NCBI RefSeq assembly: GCF_000092405.1
Contig: NC_014220.1
Location: forward strand, 992,001 to 1,056,000
Reading direction: 5' to 3'
Source: Syntrophothermus lipocalidus DSM 12680
GTDB taxonomy: Bacteria; Bacillota; Syntrophomonadia; Syntrophomonadales; Syntrophothermaceae
Length of the DNA: 64,000 nucleotides
Below the pieces are notes generated by a model that saw nothing but the letters and a program-made list of their open reading frames with translations, was not told the origin of the DNA and made no database searches. Below are positions 45,826-54,719 of the stretch, piece after piece. The first letter of the stretch is position 1; each line of letters starts with the position of its first letter. The position numbers and the translations under genes are program-made.

Positions 45826-46715
45826 ATGTTGACAAGCCCCGGGGTATCACCTCCTTTGAAGTAGTGAAGAGGGTTCGAAGGTTTTTCCCTCGCCAGAAGG
45901 TGGGGCACCTGGGGACTCTAGACCCTATAGCCGAAGGGGTGCTGCCGCTGGCAGTGGGTGGAGCCACACGCCTAATAGAGTTTTTGATGGATGTTACCAA
46001 AGGCTACCGGGCAGAAATGGTGTTGGGAGGGGTTTCAGATACCCAGGATGCCTGGGGGAATATTACCGTGGTTGCCGACGAATTAAGCTTTAGTCTTTCC
46101 GACATAGAGAAGGTTTTAGAGCTGTTTCGCGGAGAGATACTTCAGGTTCCTCCTATGTATTCCGCCGTCAACTACCGCGGGCGCCGCTTGTATGAGCTGG
46201 CACGGCAGGGAGTTGAAGTATCGCTAGAAGCCCGGCCCGTAACTGTACATTTGCTGCAAGTAGTACAGGCTGAACTTACGCAACCTCCTTATCGAGTTAT
46301 CTTGGATGTTGTGTGTTCAAAAGGAACTTATATTCGAACATTGTGTCATGATATTGGACAGAAGCTGGGGTGCGGAGCCTATCTCACCAAGTTAGTTAGG
46401 GTTTTTTCCGGTCCCTTCTCCTTAGAATACGCCGTTAAACTTGCAGAAGTGGAAGAACGGCTTGCGGCGGGGGATTGTTCTCTATTATTGCCTCTGGATT
46501 TTCCTTTAACTTCGATGCCCAAGGTAGTGTTAGAGAACGAGAATGATGTTATTCGGCTGAAAAACGGCAATAATATTAGTATTAACGCTGGTTTGGCAGC
46601 AGGTCCGGTCTTGGTCTATACTTTAGACCGTGATCTCATAGCTGTAGGTCACCTCGCAGAGACCAAGGGGAAGGGGACGGTTCTTAAACCAGTGAAAGTG
46701 CTGGGTACTCAGTAA
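45801..46715 (+). CDS. truB: tRNA pseudouridine-55 synthase TruB
   Basis: TruB makes pseudouridine 55 in the T loop of tRNAs. TTG 45801, with AAAGGAAGTGG upstream, gives the natural N-terminus HGFLNVDKPRGITSFE; the frame itself opens at GTG 45759 inside nrnA. The catalytic Asp lies in VGHLGTLDPIAEGVLPLAVG. The KGYRAEMVLGGVSDTQDAWG, PPMYSAVNYRGRRLYELAR and SKGTYIRTLCHDIGQKLG blocks are standard. The C-terminal part is PUA-like. 304 residues. Confidence 0.95.
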   Translation: MQRCHGFLNVDKPRGITSFEVVKRVRRFFPRQKVGHLGTLDPIAEGVLPLAVGGATRLIEFLMDVTKGYRAEMVLGGVSDTQDAWGNITVVADELSFSLSDIEKVLELFRGEILQVPPMYSAVNYRGRRLYELARQGVEVSLEARPVTVHLLQVVQAELTQPPYRVILDVVCSKGTYIRTLCHDIGQKLGCGAYLTKLVRVFSGPFSLEYAVKLAEVEERLAAGDCSLLLPLDFPLTSMPKVVLENENDVIRLKNGNNISINAGLAAGPVLVYTLDRDLIAVGHLAETKGKGTVLKPVKVLGTQ

Positions 46716-46734
46716 GGGACGAGGAGAGTTGTCG

Positions 46735-47679
46735 ATGCGAATCATTAAAGGTCTGGAGAACTATCATAAGGGCAGGCCCCTATCGCTGGCTTTAGGAAAT
46801 TTTGACGGTGTTCACCTCGGACACCAAAAGCTCATCAAACTCAACATCCGGGATGCTAAGGAGAGGGGGACCATCGCCGCTGCCCTTATTTTTGAGCCCC
46901 ATCCTTTGCGGGTGCTTTACCCTGAACGTACCCCGCGGATGTTGATATCCACTTCACGCAAAATAGAACTGTTTACCCTTTTGGGCCTGGAGATGGTCAT
47001 TCAAACCCCGTTCACTTTGGAAATAGCTAGGCTGATTCCGGAATACTTTGCCCGGCATGTGTTGCACGAAACCCTGGGGGTGGCGTCAGTATCGGTGGGA
47101 TTCAATTACACTTTTGGGCACAAAGGCGCGGGAACACCCGAAACACTGAAGCATCTTGGGGAGGAGATAGGTTTTGCGGTGAACGTCGTGCCTCCCGTGA
47201 TGGTGGGGGAACAAGTGGTGTCAAGCACTCTGGTTCGACAGGCTTTGGAGGCAGGGGACATCGATTGGGCTTACAAACTGCTGGGATATTGGCCGATGTT
47301 GGAGGGAGAAGTGATAGAAGGCGAGCGCCGGGGAGGGAAGATAGGGTTTCCCACCGCCAACTTAAAAATCGACGAGGACTTGATTGTACCTGGAGAAGGG
47401 GTGTATGCTGCCAAGGCTCTCGTCAGAGGAGAAGTCCATAATGCCGTGGTCAATATCGGGAAGAAACCGACCTTCCATAATACCTACCCGGTTACTGTGG
47501 AAGCTTATATATTGGACTTTCACCGGATCATATATGGCGAAACTATAAGGTTGTATTTTTTGAAACGCATCCGGGGGGAAATGAAGTTTAGCGGGGCCGA
47601 ACAACTGGTAGCTCAGATCCACCAGGACGTAACCCAGGCCCAAAGAGTGCTAGCGGATACAAGGTTTCGGGCTTTTTAG
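46735..47679 (+). CDS. ribF: Bifunctional riboflavin kinase/FAD synthetase
   Basis: RibF converts riboflavin to FMN and then FAD. The N-terminal adenylyltransferase domain contains LALGNFDGVHLGHQKLI with an HxGH-type site and VGFNYTFGHKGAGTPE, followed by SSTLVRQALEAGD. The C-terminal kinase domain begins near residue 185 with GGKIGFPTANLKIDEDLIVP. ATG 46735 is eight bases after GAGGAG; a TTG lies two codons earlier. 314 residues. It ends the truB-ribF pair; rpsO has its own promoter. Confidence 0.96.
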   Translation: MRIIKGLENYHKGRPLSLALGNFDGVHLGHQKLIKLNIRDAKERGTIAAALIFEPHPLRVLYPERTPRMLISTSRKIELFTLLGLEMVIQTPFTLEIARLIPEYFARHVLHETLGVASVSVGFNYTFGHKGAGTPETLKHLGEEIGFAVNVVPPVMVGEQVVSSTLVRQALEAGDIDWAYKLLGYWPMLEGEVIEGERRGGKIGFPTANLKIDEDLIVPGEGVYAAKALVRGEVHNAVVNIGKKPTFHNTYPVTVEAYILDFHRIIYGETIRLYFLKRIRGEMKFSGAEQLVAQIHQDVTQAQRVLADTRFRAF

Positions 47680-47714
47680 ATTTATCGATTCAAGAATAAT
47701 CGCGAATGGGTAAG

Positions 47715-47743
47715 TTTACATCCATTGACAGCTGTGCTACAAT
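47715..47743 (+). promoter_or_regulatory. Sigma-A type promoter for rpsO
   Basis: TTTACA (47715-47720) and TACAAT (47738-47743) are 17 bp apart, close to consensus. An internal TTGACA lies in the spacer but is too near the -10 box to serve as -35. Confidence 0.7.
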
Positions 47744-48020
47744 GAAACTCGGCAATCGGGTGCCTGCAAGTGAGCCAAGGGAATTATTCTGTGGATGTAG
47801 GGTGAGCAATCATTTTTCGTTCTCCAGGGACGACACCGCCAGGCCTCATGAGCATTTGCTCCTCAAGCTAGAGAACGAATCACGCTAGGGCAAATTTCAT
47901 CTATCTCCGCAACTGTTTTTCAGTGTTTGGCTTGCCCAGGAACCACTGACTGGGGTTGGCGATACTCCGGCGCCTACTCCGGCAGTCGGCGATTAATCGA
48001 GAAAAGGAGGTGAGTAGTCA
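47744..48020 (+). promoter_or_regulatory. Long structured leader of rpsO
   Basis: The gap between ribF and rpsO (341 bp in all) holds no credible gene. About 270 bases are transcribed from the promoter before the GTG. A perfect 9-bp pairing TTCGTTCTC (47816-47824) / GAGAACGAA (47871-47879) encloses 46 bases with a smaller TGAGC/GCTC fold. Further downstream is a repeated CTCCGGC pair near 47970-47990. AAAAGGAGGTG precedes the start. A leader through which S15 controls its own synthesis is plausible, as known for rpsO in other bacteria; the fold here was not matched to a known motif. Confidence 0.5.
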
Positions 48021-48290
48021 GTGGCACTCACGCAAGAAAAGAAACAGCAGATAATCCGGGACTTTCAACTGCACGAAACGGATACCGGTTCTCCCGAAGT
48101 GCAGATTGCCATGCTGACGGAACGGATCAATCACTTGACCGAGCACTTGAAGACCCATCCCAAGGATCACCACTCTAGGCGCGGGCTGTTAAAGATGGTA
48201 GGTCAGCGCCGGGCTTTGTTGGACTATCTTATGAAGAACGATTTCGACCGCTACAAGGGAATCGTTACTAGACTTGGACTGAGGAGATGA
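48021..48290 (+). CDS. rpsO: 30S ribosomal protein S15
   Basis: S15 organises the central domain of 16S rRNA. The 89-residue product shows [20 protein letters not shown] and [20 protein letters not shown] followed by [16 protein letters not shown]. Length and sequence are standard. The start is GTG after AAAAGGAGGTG. Its stop codon lies at the foot of the terminator stem. Confidence 0.98.
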   Translation: MALTQEKKQQIIRDFQLHETDTGSPEVQIAMLTERINHLTEHLKTHPKDHHSRRGLLKMVGQRRALLDYLMKNDFDRYKGIVTRLGLRR

Positions 48291-48322
48291 AGAGCGGTTC
48301 AGCCGCTCTTTCAATTTATTTT
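48290..48322 (+). terminator. Intrinsic terminator after rpsO
   Basis: AAGAGCGG (48290-48297) pairs with CCGCTCTT (48303-48310) over loop TTCAG, followed by TCAATTTATTTT. Read-through would feed pnp, which has no obvious promoter of its own. Confidence 0.8.
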
Positions 48323-48342
48323 ATTCGAAGGAGGGATAAGCT

Positions 48343-50496
48343 ATAGAACACAAGGTTTACCAAACCGAAATAGCAGGGCGGCCTCTACGGGTCGAGATAG
48401 GGAAAGTGGCTAAACAGGCCAACGGAGCGGCTTTGCTTTATTACGGCGACACCGTTGTGCTGGTAACAGCGACCGCTTCCAAGGAGCCTAGAGAGGGCAT
48501 CGACTTCTTCCCTCTAACCTGCGATTATGAGGAAAGACTGTACGCGGTAGGGAGAATACCGGGAGGTTTCATTAAGAGGGAAGGCAGGCCCACTGAAGCT
48601 GCTATACTTTCAGCTCGTCTGATGGACAGGCCGATCAGACCTCTTTTCCCTAAAGGTTTCCGTAATGATGTCCACGTAGTAGCGACCGTGATGTCCGTGG
48701 ATCAGGATAACCCACCCAATGTAACCGCCATAATCGGGGCATCTATTGCTCTTTCCATATCGGATATCCCGTTTGCTGGTCCGATAGGGGCTGTGATTGT
48801 TGGGATGGTGGACGGGGAGTTTGTTATTAACCCCACAGTCGAACAATCAGCCAGGAGCCAAATGCACTTGACGGTGGGTGGAACCCGAGATGCCATCGTG
48901 ATGGTTGAAGCACGAGCTAATGAAGTGCCCGAGGAAACGATGTTGGATGCCATTTTCTTCGCTCACGAAGAAATCAAGCGTATCATCGATTTTCAGGAAA
49001 AGATCGTAGCAGAGATAGGTTTGCCCAAACGAGAAGTCGTGGTTCCTGAGATCGATCCGGAGATAGAAGCGGCTGTAAGGGAATACGGGATACCGATACT
49101 GGAGGAAGCCATCCGCTGCTCCGACAAGCTGCAAAGGGAGGCCCGCACCGAAGCTGCGGCAGATGAAATTAAGCAGCACTTCGCAGAGATTTACCCGGAG
49201 CAAGATAAAGAAGTAGCCAGTATCATCGACAAGATTACCAAAGAGATAGTCAGGCGCATGATTCTGGACGAAGGTATACGGGTGGATGGACGTAGACTCA
49301 ACGAGATCAGGCCCGTGTCTTGTGAGGTCGGGATTTTGCCGCGGACCCACGGTTCGGGCTTGTTTACCAGGGGCCAGACCCAGGTTCTGTCAGTGACTAC
49401 TCTCGGTGCGGTTGGAGAAGAGCAGATTCTGGACGGGCTGGGAGTGGAAGAATCTAAACGTTATCTTCATCACTACAATTTTCCACCTTACAGCGTAGGG
49501 GAAACCCGTCCGATTCGGGGACCAGGCCGCAGGGAAATAGGACATGGGGCTTTGGCGGAAAAGGCCCTAGAAGCGGTCTTGCCTTCTCAGGAGGAATTTC
49601 CATACACCATACGGGTGGTATCCGAGGTGTTGGAATCCAACGGCTCCACGTCCATGGGTAGCGTGTGCGGCAGCACTTTATCGCTGATGCATGCCGGAGT
49701 TCCCATTAAGAGGCCGGTATCCGGTATAGCCATGGGGCTGGTCAAGGAAGGTGACCGGTTTGCCGTATTAAGCGACATTCAGGGTATTGAAGACGCCTTA
49801 GGCGACATGGACTTTAAAGTTGCCGGGTCTGCTGAGGGTGTAACTGCTCTGCAGATGGATATCAAGATACCCGGGGTCACCCGTGAGATCCTGCATGCAG
49901 CCTTAAAGCAGGCCAAGGAAGGCCGGATGTACATCATGGATATAATGATGAAGGCTATTAGCCAGCCCAATCCGGAGCTTTCACCGTATGCTCCCAGAAT
50001 GATAAGAATGATGATAGATACGGACAAGATACGCCAGGTGATAGGACCCGGAGGCAAGATTATCAAGAAGATAATAGATGAAACGGGGGCTCGTATTGAC
50101 ATCGAAGATGACGGTAGCTTATTCATAGTCGCGTCGGACCAGGAGTCGGCGGAGAAGGCTAAGTATTACGTCGAGTGTTTAACTAAGGATGTAGAAGTCG
50201 GTAAAACCTACGTAGGCAAGGTGGTGCGGATAGCCGATTTCGGGGCTTTTGTAGAGATAATTCCCGGGGTGCTGGGTTTGCCCGGCAAAGAAGGATTGGT
50301 GCACATTTCTAAGTTAGCCGAGAATCGGGTGGCCAAAGTCCGAGACGTGGTCGATATCGGCGATGAAATCCTGGTCAAGGTTACCGAAATCGACTCCCAA
50401 GGACGAATAAACCTATCGCGCAGAGAGGCTTTACAGCAGGCCCAGCGGGCCGGTTCAACGACCGGACACAAAAAGAACACAAGATCAGCCAAGTAA
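48343..50496 (+). CDS. pnp: Polyribonucleotide nucleotidyltransferase (PNPase), probable ATA start
   Basis: PNPase degrades RNA from the 3' end with phosphate. The first ordinary start is GTG 48406, but that removes the conserved N-terminus. Upstream codons in the same frame encode [20 protein letters not shown], the family's normal first strand. The only fitting initiator is ATA 48343, seven bases after AAGGAGGG; an in-frame TAA lies at 48337. With ATA the protein has 717 residues. Domains: two RNase PH folds with [20 protein letters not shown] and [20 protein letters not shown], then KH ([20 protein letters not shown]) and S1 ([15 protein letters not shown]). Confidence 0.94.
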   Translation: MEHKVYQTEIAGRPLRVEIGKVAKQANGAALLYYGDTVVLVTATASKEPREGIDFFPLTCDYEERLYAVGRIPGGFIKREGRPTEAAILSARLMDRPIRPLFPKGFRNDVHVVATVMSVDQDNPPNVTAIIGASIALSISDIPFAGPIGAVIVGMVDGEFVINPTVEQSARSQMHLTVGGTRDAIVMVEARANEVPEETMLDAIFFAHEEIKRIIDFQEKIVAEIGLPKREVVVPEIDPEIEAAVREYGIPILEEAIRCSDKLQREARTEAAADEIKQHFAEIYPEQDKEVASIIDKITKEIVRRMILDEGIRVDGRRLNEIRPVSCEVGILPRTHGSGLFTRGQTQVLSVTTLGAVGEEQILDGLGVEESKRYLHHYNFPPYSVGETRPIRGPGRREIGHGALAEKALEAVLPSQEEFPYTIRVVSEVLESNGSTSMGSVCGSTLSLMHAGVPIKRPVSGIAMGLVKEGDRFAVLSDIQGIEDALGDMDFKVAGSAEGVTALQMDIKIPGVTREILHAALKQAKEGRMYIMDIMMKAISQPNPELSPYAPRMIRMMIDTDKIRQVIGPGGKIIKKIIDETGARIDIEDDGSLFIVASDQESAEKAKYYVECLTKDVEVGKTYVGKVVRIADFGAFVEIIPGVLGLPGKEGLVHISKLAENRVAKVRDVVDIGDEILVKVTEIDSQGRINLSRREALQQAQRAGSTTGHKKNTRSAK

Positions 50497-50524
50497 ACCG
50501 AGTTTCTCGGTTTATTTGTTTTTT
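50495..50524 (+). terminator. Intrinsic terminator after pnp
   Basis: AAACCGAG (50495-50502) pairs with CTCGGTTT (50506-50513) across TTT, followed by ATTTGTTTTTT. The stem starts at the pnp stop codon. Confidence 0.88.
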
Positions 50525-50594
50525 GCGGGATTTGAACCAATCGAATACATACGCTCACTGCCGAATAGAAATTTAAGAAGAAAGGTGGTGAGCT

Positions 50595-51437
50595 TTGTTT
50601 TTGTTCCCAGGCACGATGACAATAATCATAAGACGTCAGACCTTATTCGCGATCTGCTTTGTGATCAGCTTGACTCTTTACACCGTGTGGATCGAACAGG
50701 TCGAGCGTGATCTTTATGGAGTTAAGCCTGGGGTCACGGTCGAGGGGATAGACTTGTCTTACTACCTTCCCAAGGAAGTAGAAGTAATTCTTCAAGAATT
50801 GGCTCTGAAGCATAGACAAATGCCGGTTAATCCCATTTTTGACAAACAAACCGGCGAGTTACTACCCGAGAGAAACGGGTATGAAGTCGACATAGATATC
50901 TCGCTCAAGTCGATTTTTGCGGCTGGCCCTGGGCAACGAGTACCGTTAGCATTCAAGGTTATCAGGCCCAAATACACGACCAAGGACCTAGAAGGGGTTG
51001 ATTACCAACTGGGATACTTCCATACCTGGCTGTACGGATCCAGCGGGCGCTGGCAGAACATAAAGCTAGCCTGCAAGGGCTGCGACAACACCATCATCTG
51101 GCCTGGGGGAGTATTCTCATTCAATGAAGTAGTAGGGCCTCGAACACCCGAGAGGGGATACGAAATAGCCCCGATTATAGGAGGTGTGGACACCGGGGGA
51201 GGGGTGTGTCAGGTAGCGACTACCGTGTATAATGCAGCCTTGAAAGCAGGCCTTCCCATCGTGGAGAGACATCCGCACAGCCGGCCTGTACCTTATGTAG
51301 CCCCAGGGAAGGATGCTACCGTATCGTACAATTATGCCGACCTGAAATTCAAAAACGACCGGCCTTATCCGGTAATCGTGAAAGCAGGGGTAGGCGGGGG
51401 AAAGGTCTATGCTTATATTCTGGGGAAAAGGGGGTGA
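50595..51437 (+). CDS. VanW family protein (YoaR-like)
   Basis: VanW proteins are extracytoplasmic and found near wall enzymes; their biochemical role is not settled. The 280-residue product has one N-terminal membrane helix (about 9-27), a short peptidoglycan-binding-4-like segment (VKPGVTVEGIDLSYYLPKEV), then the VanW domain: WPGGVFSFNEVVGPRTPERG, IIGGVDTGGGVCQVATTVYN and the YVAPGKDATVSYNYADLKF block. It starts at TTG 50595 or ATG 50616. The deacetylase gene follows 6 bp later. Confidence 0.9.
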   Translation: MFLFPGTMTIIIRRQTLFAICFVISLTLYTVWIEQVERDLYGVKPGVTVEGIDLSYYLPKEVEVILQELALKHRQMPVNPIFDKQTGELLPERNGYEVDIDISLKSIFAAGPGQRVPLAFKVIRPKYTTKDLEGVDYQLGYFHTWLYGSSGRWQNIKLACKGCDNTIIWPGGVFSFNEVVGPRTPERGYEIAPIIGGVDTGGGVCQVATTVYNAALKAGLPIVERHPHSRPVPYVAPGKDATVSYNYADLKFKNDRPYPVIVKAGVGGGKVYAYILGKRG

Positions 51438-51443
51438 GGCTTC

Positions 51444-52181
51444 TTGCGGGTGTATTTTTTGCCTCGCAGAGCCTTAAGGATCGCGGCAGTAATAGCGGTC
51501 GTGGTATTGTTTATGGCTGTATTGGCTTATTTTTGGGAGAGTTCGTTAAACGCTTATAAATTGGAGGAACCAATATACCAGGGCCAGACCGGGCAAAAAG
51601 TCATTGCTTTGACCTTTAACGTTGACTGGGGCGAGGAGTATGTCCCTGATTTGCTAAAGATACTCGAGCAGAACGGAGTTAAAGCCACTTTCTTCTTAAC
51701 CGGGCGGTGGGCTGAAGAATTTCCCGAACTGGTTAAGAACATGAAGAAGCACGGGCACTGTCTGGGAAACCACGGGTACAAACACCTTCATCTCAACAAC
51801 CTTTCGCCGGAACAGGTAAAGGAGGAAATTACCCGGGCGGAAAAGGTAATCCAGACCATAACGGGAGAGCGTCCCTATTTGTTTGCCCCGCCTTACGGCG
51901 AATTCAATACCTCTGTTCAGAAAGTAGCCGCTGAATTAGGATATAAGATTGTAATGTGGAGCCTGGACACCGTCGATTGGCAGCGTCCCGAAGCCAGCAC
52001 CATTGTCAACCGGGTTGTCCCTCGCATTCATAATGATGCGATAATCTTAATGCACCCTACCCAGCCTACGGTTGAGGCTCTGCCCAGCATTCTCAAACAG
52101 TTAAAAGAAGAGGGATATCGGTTTGCTACAGTTTCCGAAATCGTCGGAAACACGGCTACAGAAAAGGGGACTGAACCGTAA
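51444..52181 (+). CDS. Polysaccharide deacetylase family protein (YlxY/PdaB-like)
   Basis: This NodB-fold protein is anchored by one N-terminal helix (about 11-30). Motif 1 reads TFNVDWGEE (57-65), with Asn where active deacetylases have the general-base Asp. Zinc-ligand motif 2 is NHGYKH (H110, H114). Motif 3 is FAPPYGEF, motif 4 WSLDTVDW and motif 5 ILMHPT. B. subtilis ylxY occupies the same place after pnp. The substrate, probably wall or spore cortex glycan, is unproven. TTG 51444 or GTG 51450 start. 245 residues. Confidence 0.9.
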   Translation: MRVYFLPRRALRIAAVIAVVVLFMAVLAYFWESSLNAYKLEEPIYQGQTGQKVIALTFNVDWGEEYVPDLLKILEQNGVKATFFLTGRWAEEFPELVKNMKKHGHCLGNHGYKHLHLNNLSPEQVKEEITRAEKVIQTITGERPYLFAPPYGEFNTSVQKVAAELGYKIVMWSLDTVDWQRPEASTIVNRVVPRIHNDAIILMHPTQPTVEALPSILKQLKEEGYRFATVSEIVGNTATEKGTEP

Positions 52182-52182
52182 G

Positions 52183-53328
52183 ATGACTTGTCACGGCAGG
52201 AAGAGTGTGATAGGATTTCTGGTGCTGGCATTAACGTTTGCGCTTCTGTTTATTTTGAGTCCAGGTAAAGCTGAAGCTGCGCCTTATGTGACATCTCAGG
52301 CTTACTGCTTAGTAGACTTGACTACTGGTCAAGTCTTGGGTGGTAAAAACGTGATGCAGCCGCGACCGGTTGCCAGCACCACCAAAGTGATGACTGCCAT
52401 CCTTGCTTTGGAATATGCGGGGCTCAAGGAGGTGGCAGTGGTAAGTCCTAAGGCCGCCCGAACCGAAAGCGGTATGGGACTTAGGCCGCAGGACAAGATG
52501 ACCATAGAGGATCTCTTGAAAGCGGCGCTCTTAGAATCGGCCAACGATGCCAGTGTGGTCCTAGCCGAGCATGTGGCAGGCAGTGAGGATATGTTCGCAT
52601 ACCTCATGAACAAGAAGGCGTGGGCCATAGGAGCTTATCATACCCATTTCGAAAACGCCTCTGGTTTGCCCGATAAGGAGCACCTCAGCACTTGCTATGA
52701 CCTGGCGGTTATTACTAGGTATGCTTTACGTAACCAGGTTTTTGAGAAGCTAGTCGCCACCCGGCAGGCTGTTATCAAACAACCCGGTTACCCCGGGGGG
52801 AGAAAGATTTACAACACCAACAAGCTCTTAGGCTCGTACGAAGGGGCCTTCGGTGTTAAGACAGGCACCACAGATGCCGCAGGCAAATGCCTCATCGGTG
52901 CGGCCCAAAGGGGGAACCGTAAACTGGTGGCGGTGGTTCTACGTTCCTGGGACCGGTACGCTGACTGCCAGCGTTTGCTCGATTGGGGATTTACGTCGTT
53001 TACTCGAGAAAAAGTTGTAGATAAGTCCAACATGTTCAAGGTTTTACGCGTGAACAAAGGGACCCGGATAGAGGTAACCGTGTATCCGGACAGGGATGTC
53101 TATTTATGGTTGTCGCAGGACAAAATGGGATTGGAAAAGGTCGTAGATGTTGATTACCAGCCCACCGCACCCCTGAAGACAGGGCAAAAAATCGGAGAGC
53201 TAGAGATACGCTACCTGGGGACTACAGTTGAGAGGGTTAAATTAGTGACACGTTGCACAGTGGGAAGAGAACCCGAGGGATTAATGCGATTGTTTTATCG
53301 GTTGTACTTACGATTGATGGAAACTTAA
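52183..53328 (+). CDS. D-alanyl-D-alanine carboxypeptidase (S11, DacF/DacB type)
   Basis: This penicillin-binding protein trims D-Ala from wall peptides. ATG 52183 gives 381 residues with a signal peptide ending at about AEA (residue 32). Active-site motifs: S65-T-T-K68, S119-A-N121 and K226-T-G228. A C-terminal beta domain (PBP5_C-like, ~275-360) follows. The last helix with FYRLYLRLME may anchor it to the membrane. The frame opens at 52123 inside the previous gene. Likely a sporulation or general wall enzyme, from context. Confidence 0.93.
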   Translation: MTCHGRKSVIGFLVLALTFALLFILSPGKAEAAPYVTSQAYCLVDLTTGQVLGGKNVMQPRPVASTTKVMTAILALEYAGLKEVAVVSPKAARTESGMGLRPQDKMTIEDLLKAALLESANDASVVLAEHVAGSEDMFAYLMNKKAWAIGAYHTHFENASGLPDKEHLSTCYDLAVITRYALRNQVFEKLVATRQAVIKQPGYPGGRKIYNTNKLLGSYEGAFGVKTGTTDAAGKCLIGAAQRGNRKLVAVVLRSWDRYADCQRLLDWGFTSFTREKVVDKSNMFKVLRVNKGTRIEVTVYPDRDVYLWLSQDKMGLEKVVDVDYQPTAPLKTGQKIGELEIRYLGTTVERVKLVTRCTVGREPEGLMRLFYRLYLRLMET

Positions 53329-53378
53329 AGGGAAATTCGGAGACTATCGAAAACGGAGTAAGGGTGGAGGTTGAAGTT

Positions 53379-54719
53379 GTGGTCGATTATTGGGTTCTGG
53401 ATAACGGGGCAAGACTAGTCAGCGAGGAGATTCCTCATTTACGTTCAGTAGCTATGGGGATTTACGTAGGGGTAGGATCGCGAGACGAAGCAGATGAGAT
53501 GAACGGAACTACCCATTTTATCGAACACCTGCTTTTTAAAGGCACAGCTACTCGAACGGCAAAGGATATTGCCGAAGCTTTCGAGAGCATTGGCGGGCAG
53601 TTAAACGCGTACACATCGAAGGAATACACGTGCTTCTATGCTCGGACTTTGGACGAAAACTTCGAGGAAGCCTTAGATATTCTTTTCGATATGGTTTTTA
53701 ATTCCGTCTTTATGGATAAAGACCTGCTTACGGAGAAAGGGGTCATAGTAGAAGAGATCGGCATGTACGAAGACTCCCCAGATGAGCTTATTCACGATGT
53801 GTTTTCCCAGCTGTTGTGGCGTAATCACGCGTTAGGCCGTCCTATTCTAGGAACCAAGGAAACTGTCATGGCCTTGAAAAGGGAGAGTGTTATCGAGTAC
53901 TACCGGCAATATTATGTTCCTTCGAATATGGTTATCGCTATTGCAGGAAATATAAACAACAGCATGGTTCGGGATAAGGTTAGCGAGTGGTTACACAGGG
54001 TACAGAACCACCCCGTGTCTCGGGCCAAACTCCCTCCCGATATTCCGCCAAAGAACGAATTGAGGCTGATTACGAAGGACACAGAACAGGTTCAGCTGTG
54101 TATAGGGACGCCCAGTATTTCTTATTCCCACGATGAGCGGCATGTTCAAAACATCATGAACAGCATCTTAGGAGGAGGGATCGGGTCGAGGCTTTTTCAA
54201 ACCATCCGTGAAGAGAAGGGACTGGCCTATTCCGTGTACACTTACCCTACCAGCTATTCGGATTCTGGCTCTTTTTGCATTTACGCTGCTACCAGTCCCG
54301 AAAAAATCAACGACCTGATGGCAGGCTTGGGTGAAGAACTGGACAAGTTTAGGACCAACGGGGTGACGGCGGACGAGATCAACCGGGCTCAGAGACAGAT
54401 CAAGGCTAACATGTACTTGGGAATGGAAAGTGTTATGAACCGGATGAGCCGTTTGGGCAAGTCGGTTATGTTTTACGATCGCATAATTCCTTTGGAAGAG
54501 GTTATCGATAACATCATGGCAGTTACTGCGGACGATATCCAGCGCTTCGCCAACCAGGTGTTGGTTCCGGACAAGTTGTGCTTGGCAGCAATCGGCGGTA
54601 AAGAAGTTTTGTCTGTGGTAGAAAAAGGTTTGTCATCTGTGACCAGGATGGGCTGTCACTCTTCCTCCAATTCTTGGTCTGAAACCGGCTGTTCACAAGT
54701 GAGGCACCGGGTACAATAA
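53379..54719 (+). CDS. M16 family zinc peptidase (MlpA/YmxG-like)
   Basis: This processing-peptidase-type protein has the inverted zinc motif H46-F-I-E-H50 and distal Glu near 126 (EEIGMYEDSPDEL). The R/Y motif of the second half appears in GGGIGSRLFQTIREEKGLAY. GTG 53379 has GTGGAGG eight bases upstream, giving 446 residues; the frame opens earlier at 53253. B. subtilis mlpA follows ylxY in the same order. The last 25 or so residues after GLSSV are atypical (Ser/Cys-rich) and lie over the 3' end of the convergent PilZ gene. Confidence 0.92.
   Translation: MVDYWVLDNGARLVSEEIPHLRSVAMGIYVGVGSRDEADEMNGTTHFIEHLLFKGTATRTAKDIAEAFESIGGQLNAYTSKEYTCFYARTLDENFEEALDILFDMVFNSVFMDKDLLTEKGVIVEEIGMYEDSPDELIHDVFSQLLWRNHALGRPILGTKETVMALKRESVIEYYRQYYVPSNMVIAIAGNINNSMVRDKVSEWLHRVQNHPVSRAKLPPDIPPKNELRLITKDTEQVQLCIGTPSISYSHDERHVQNIMNSILGGGIGSRLFQTIREEKGLAYSVYTYPTSYSDSGSFCIYAATSPEKINDLMAGLGEELDKFRTNGVTADEINRAQRQIKANMYLGMESVMNRMSRLGKSVMFYDRIIPLEEVIDNIMAVTADDIQRFANQVLVPDKLCLAAIGGKEVLSVVEKGLSSVTRMGCHSSSNSWSETGCSQVRHRVQ

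Noticed and set aside
47706-47888. 60-residue frame in the rpsO leader
   Set aside because: It begins before the promoter -10 box, has no ribosome site and coincides with paired RNA segments.
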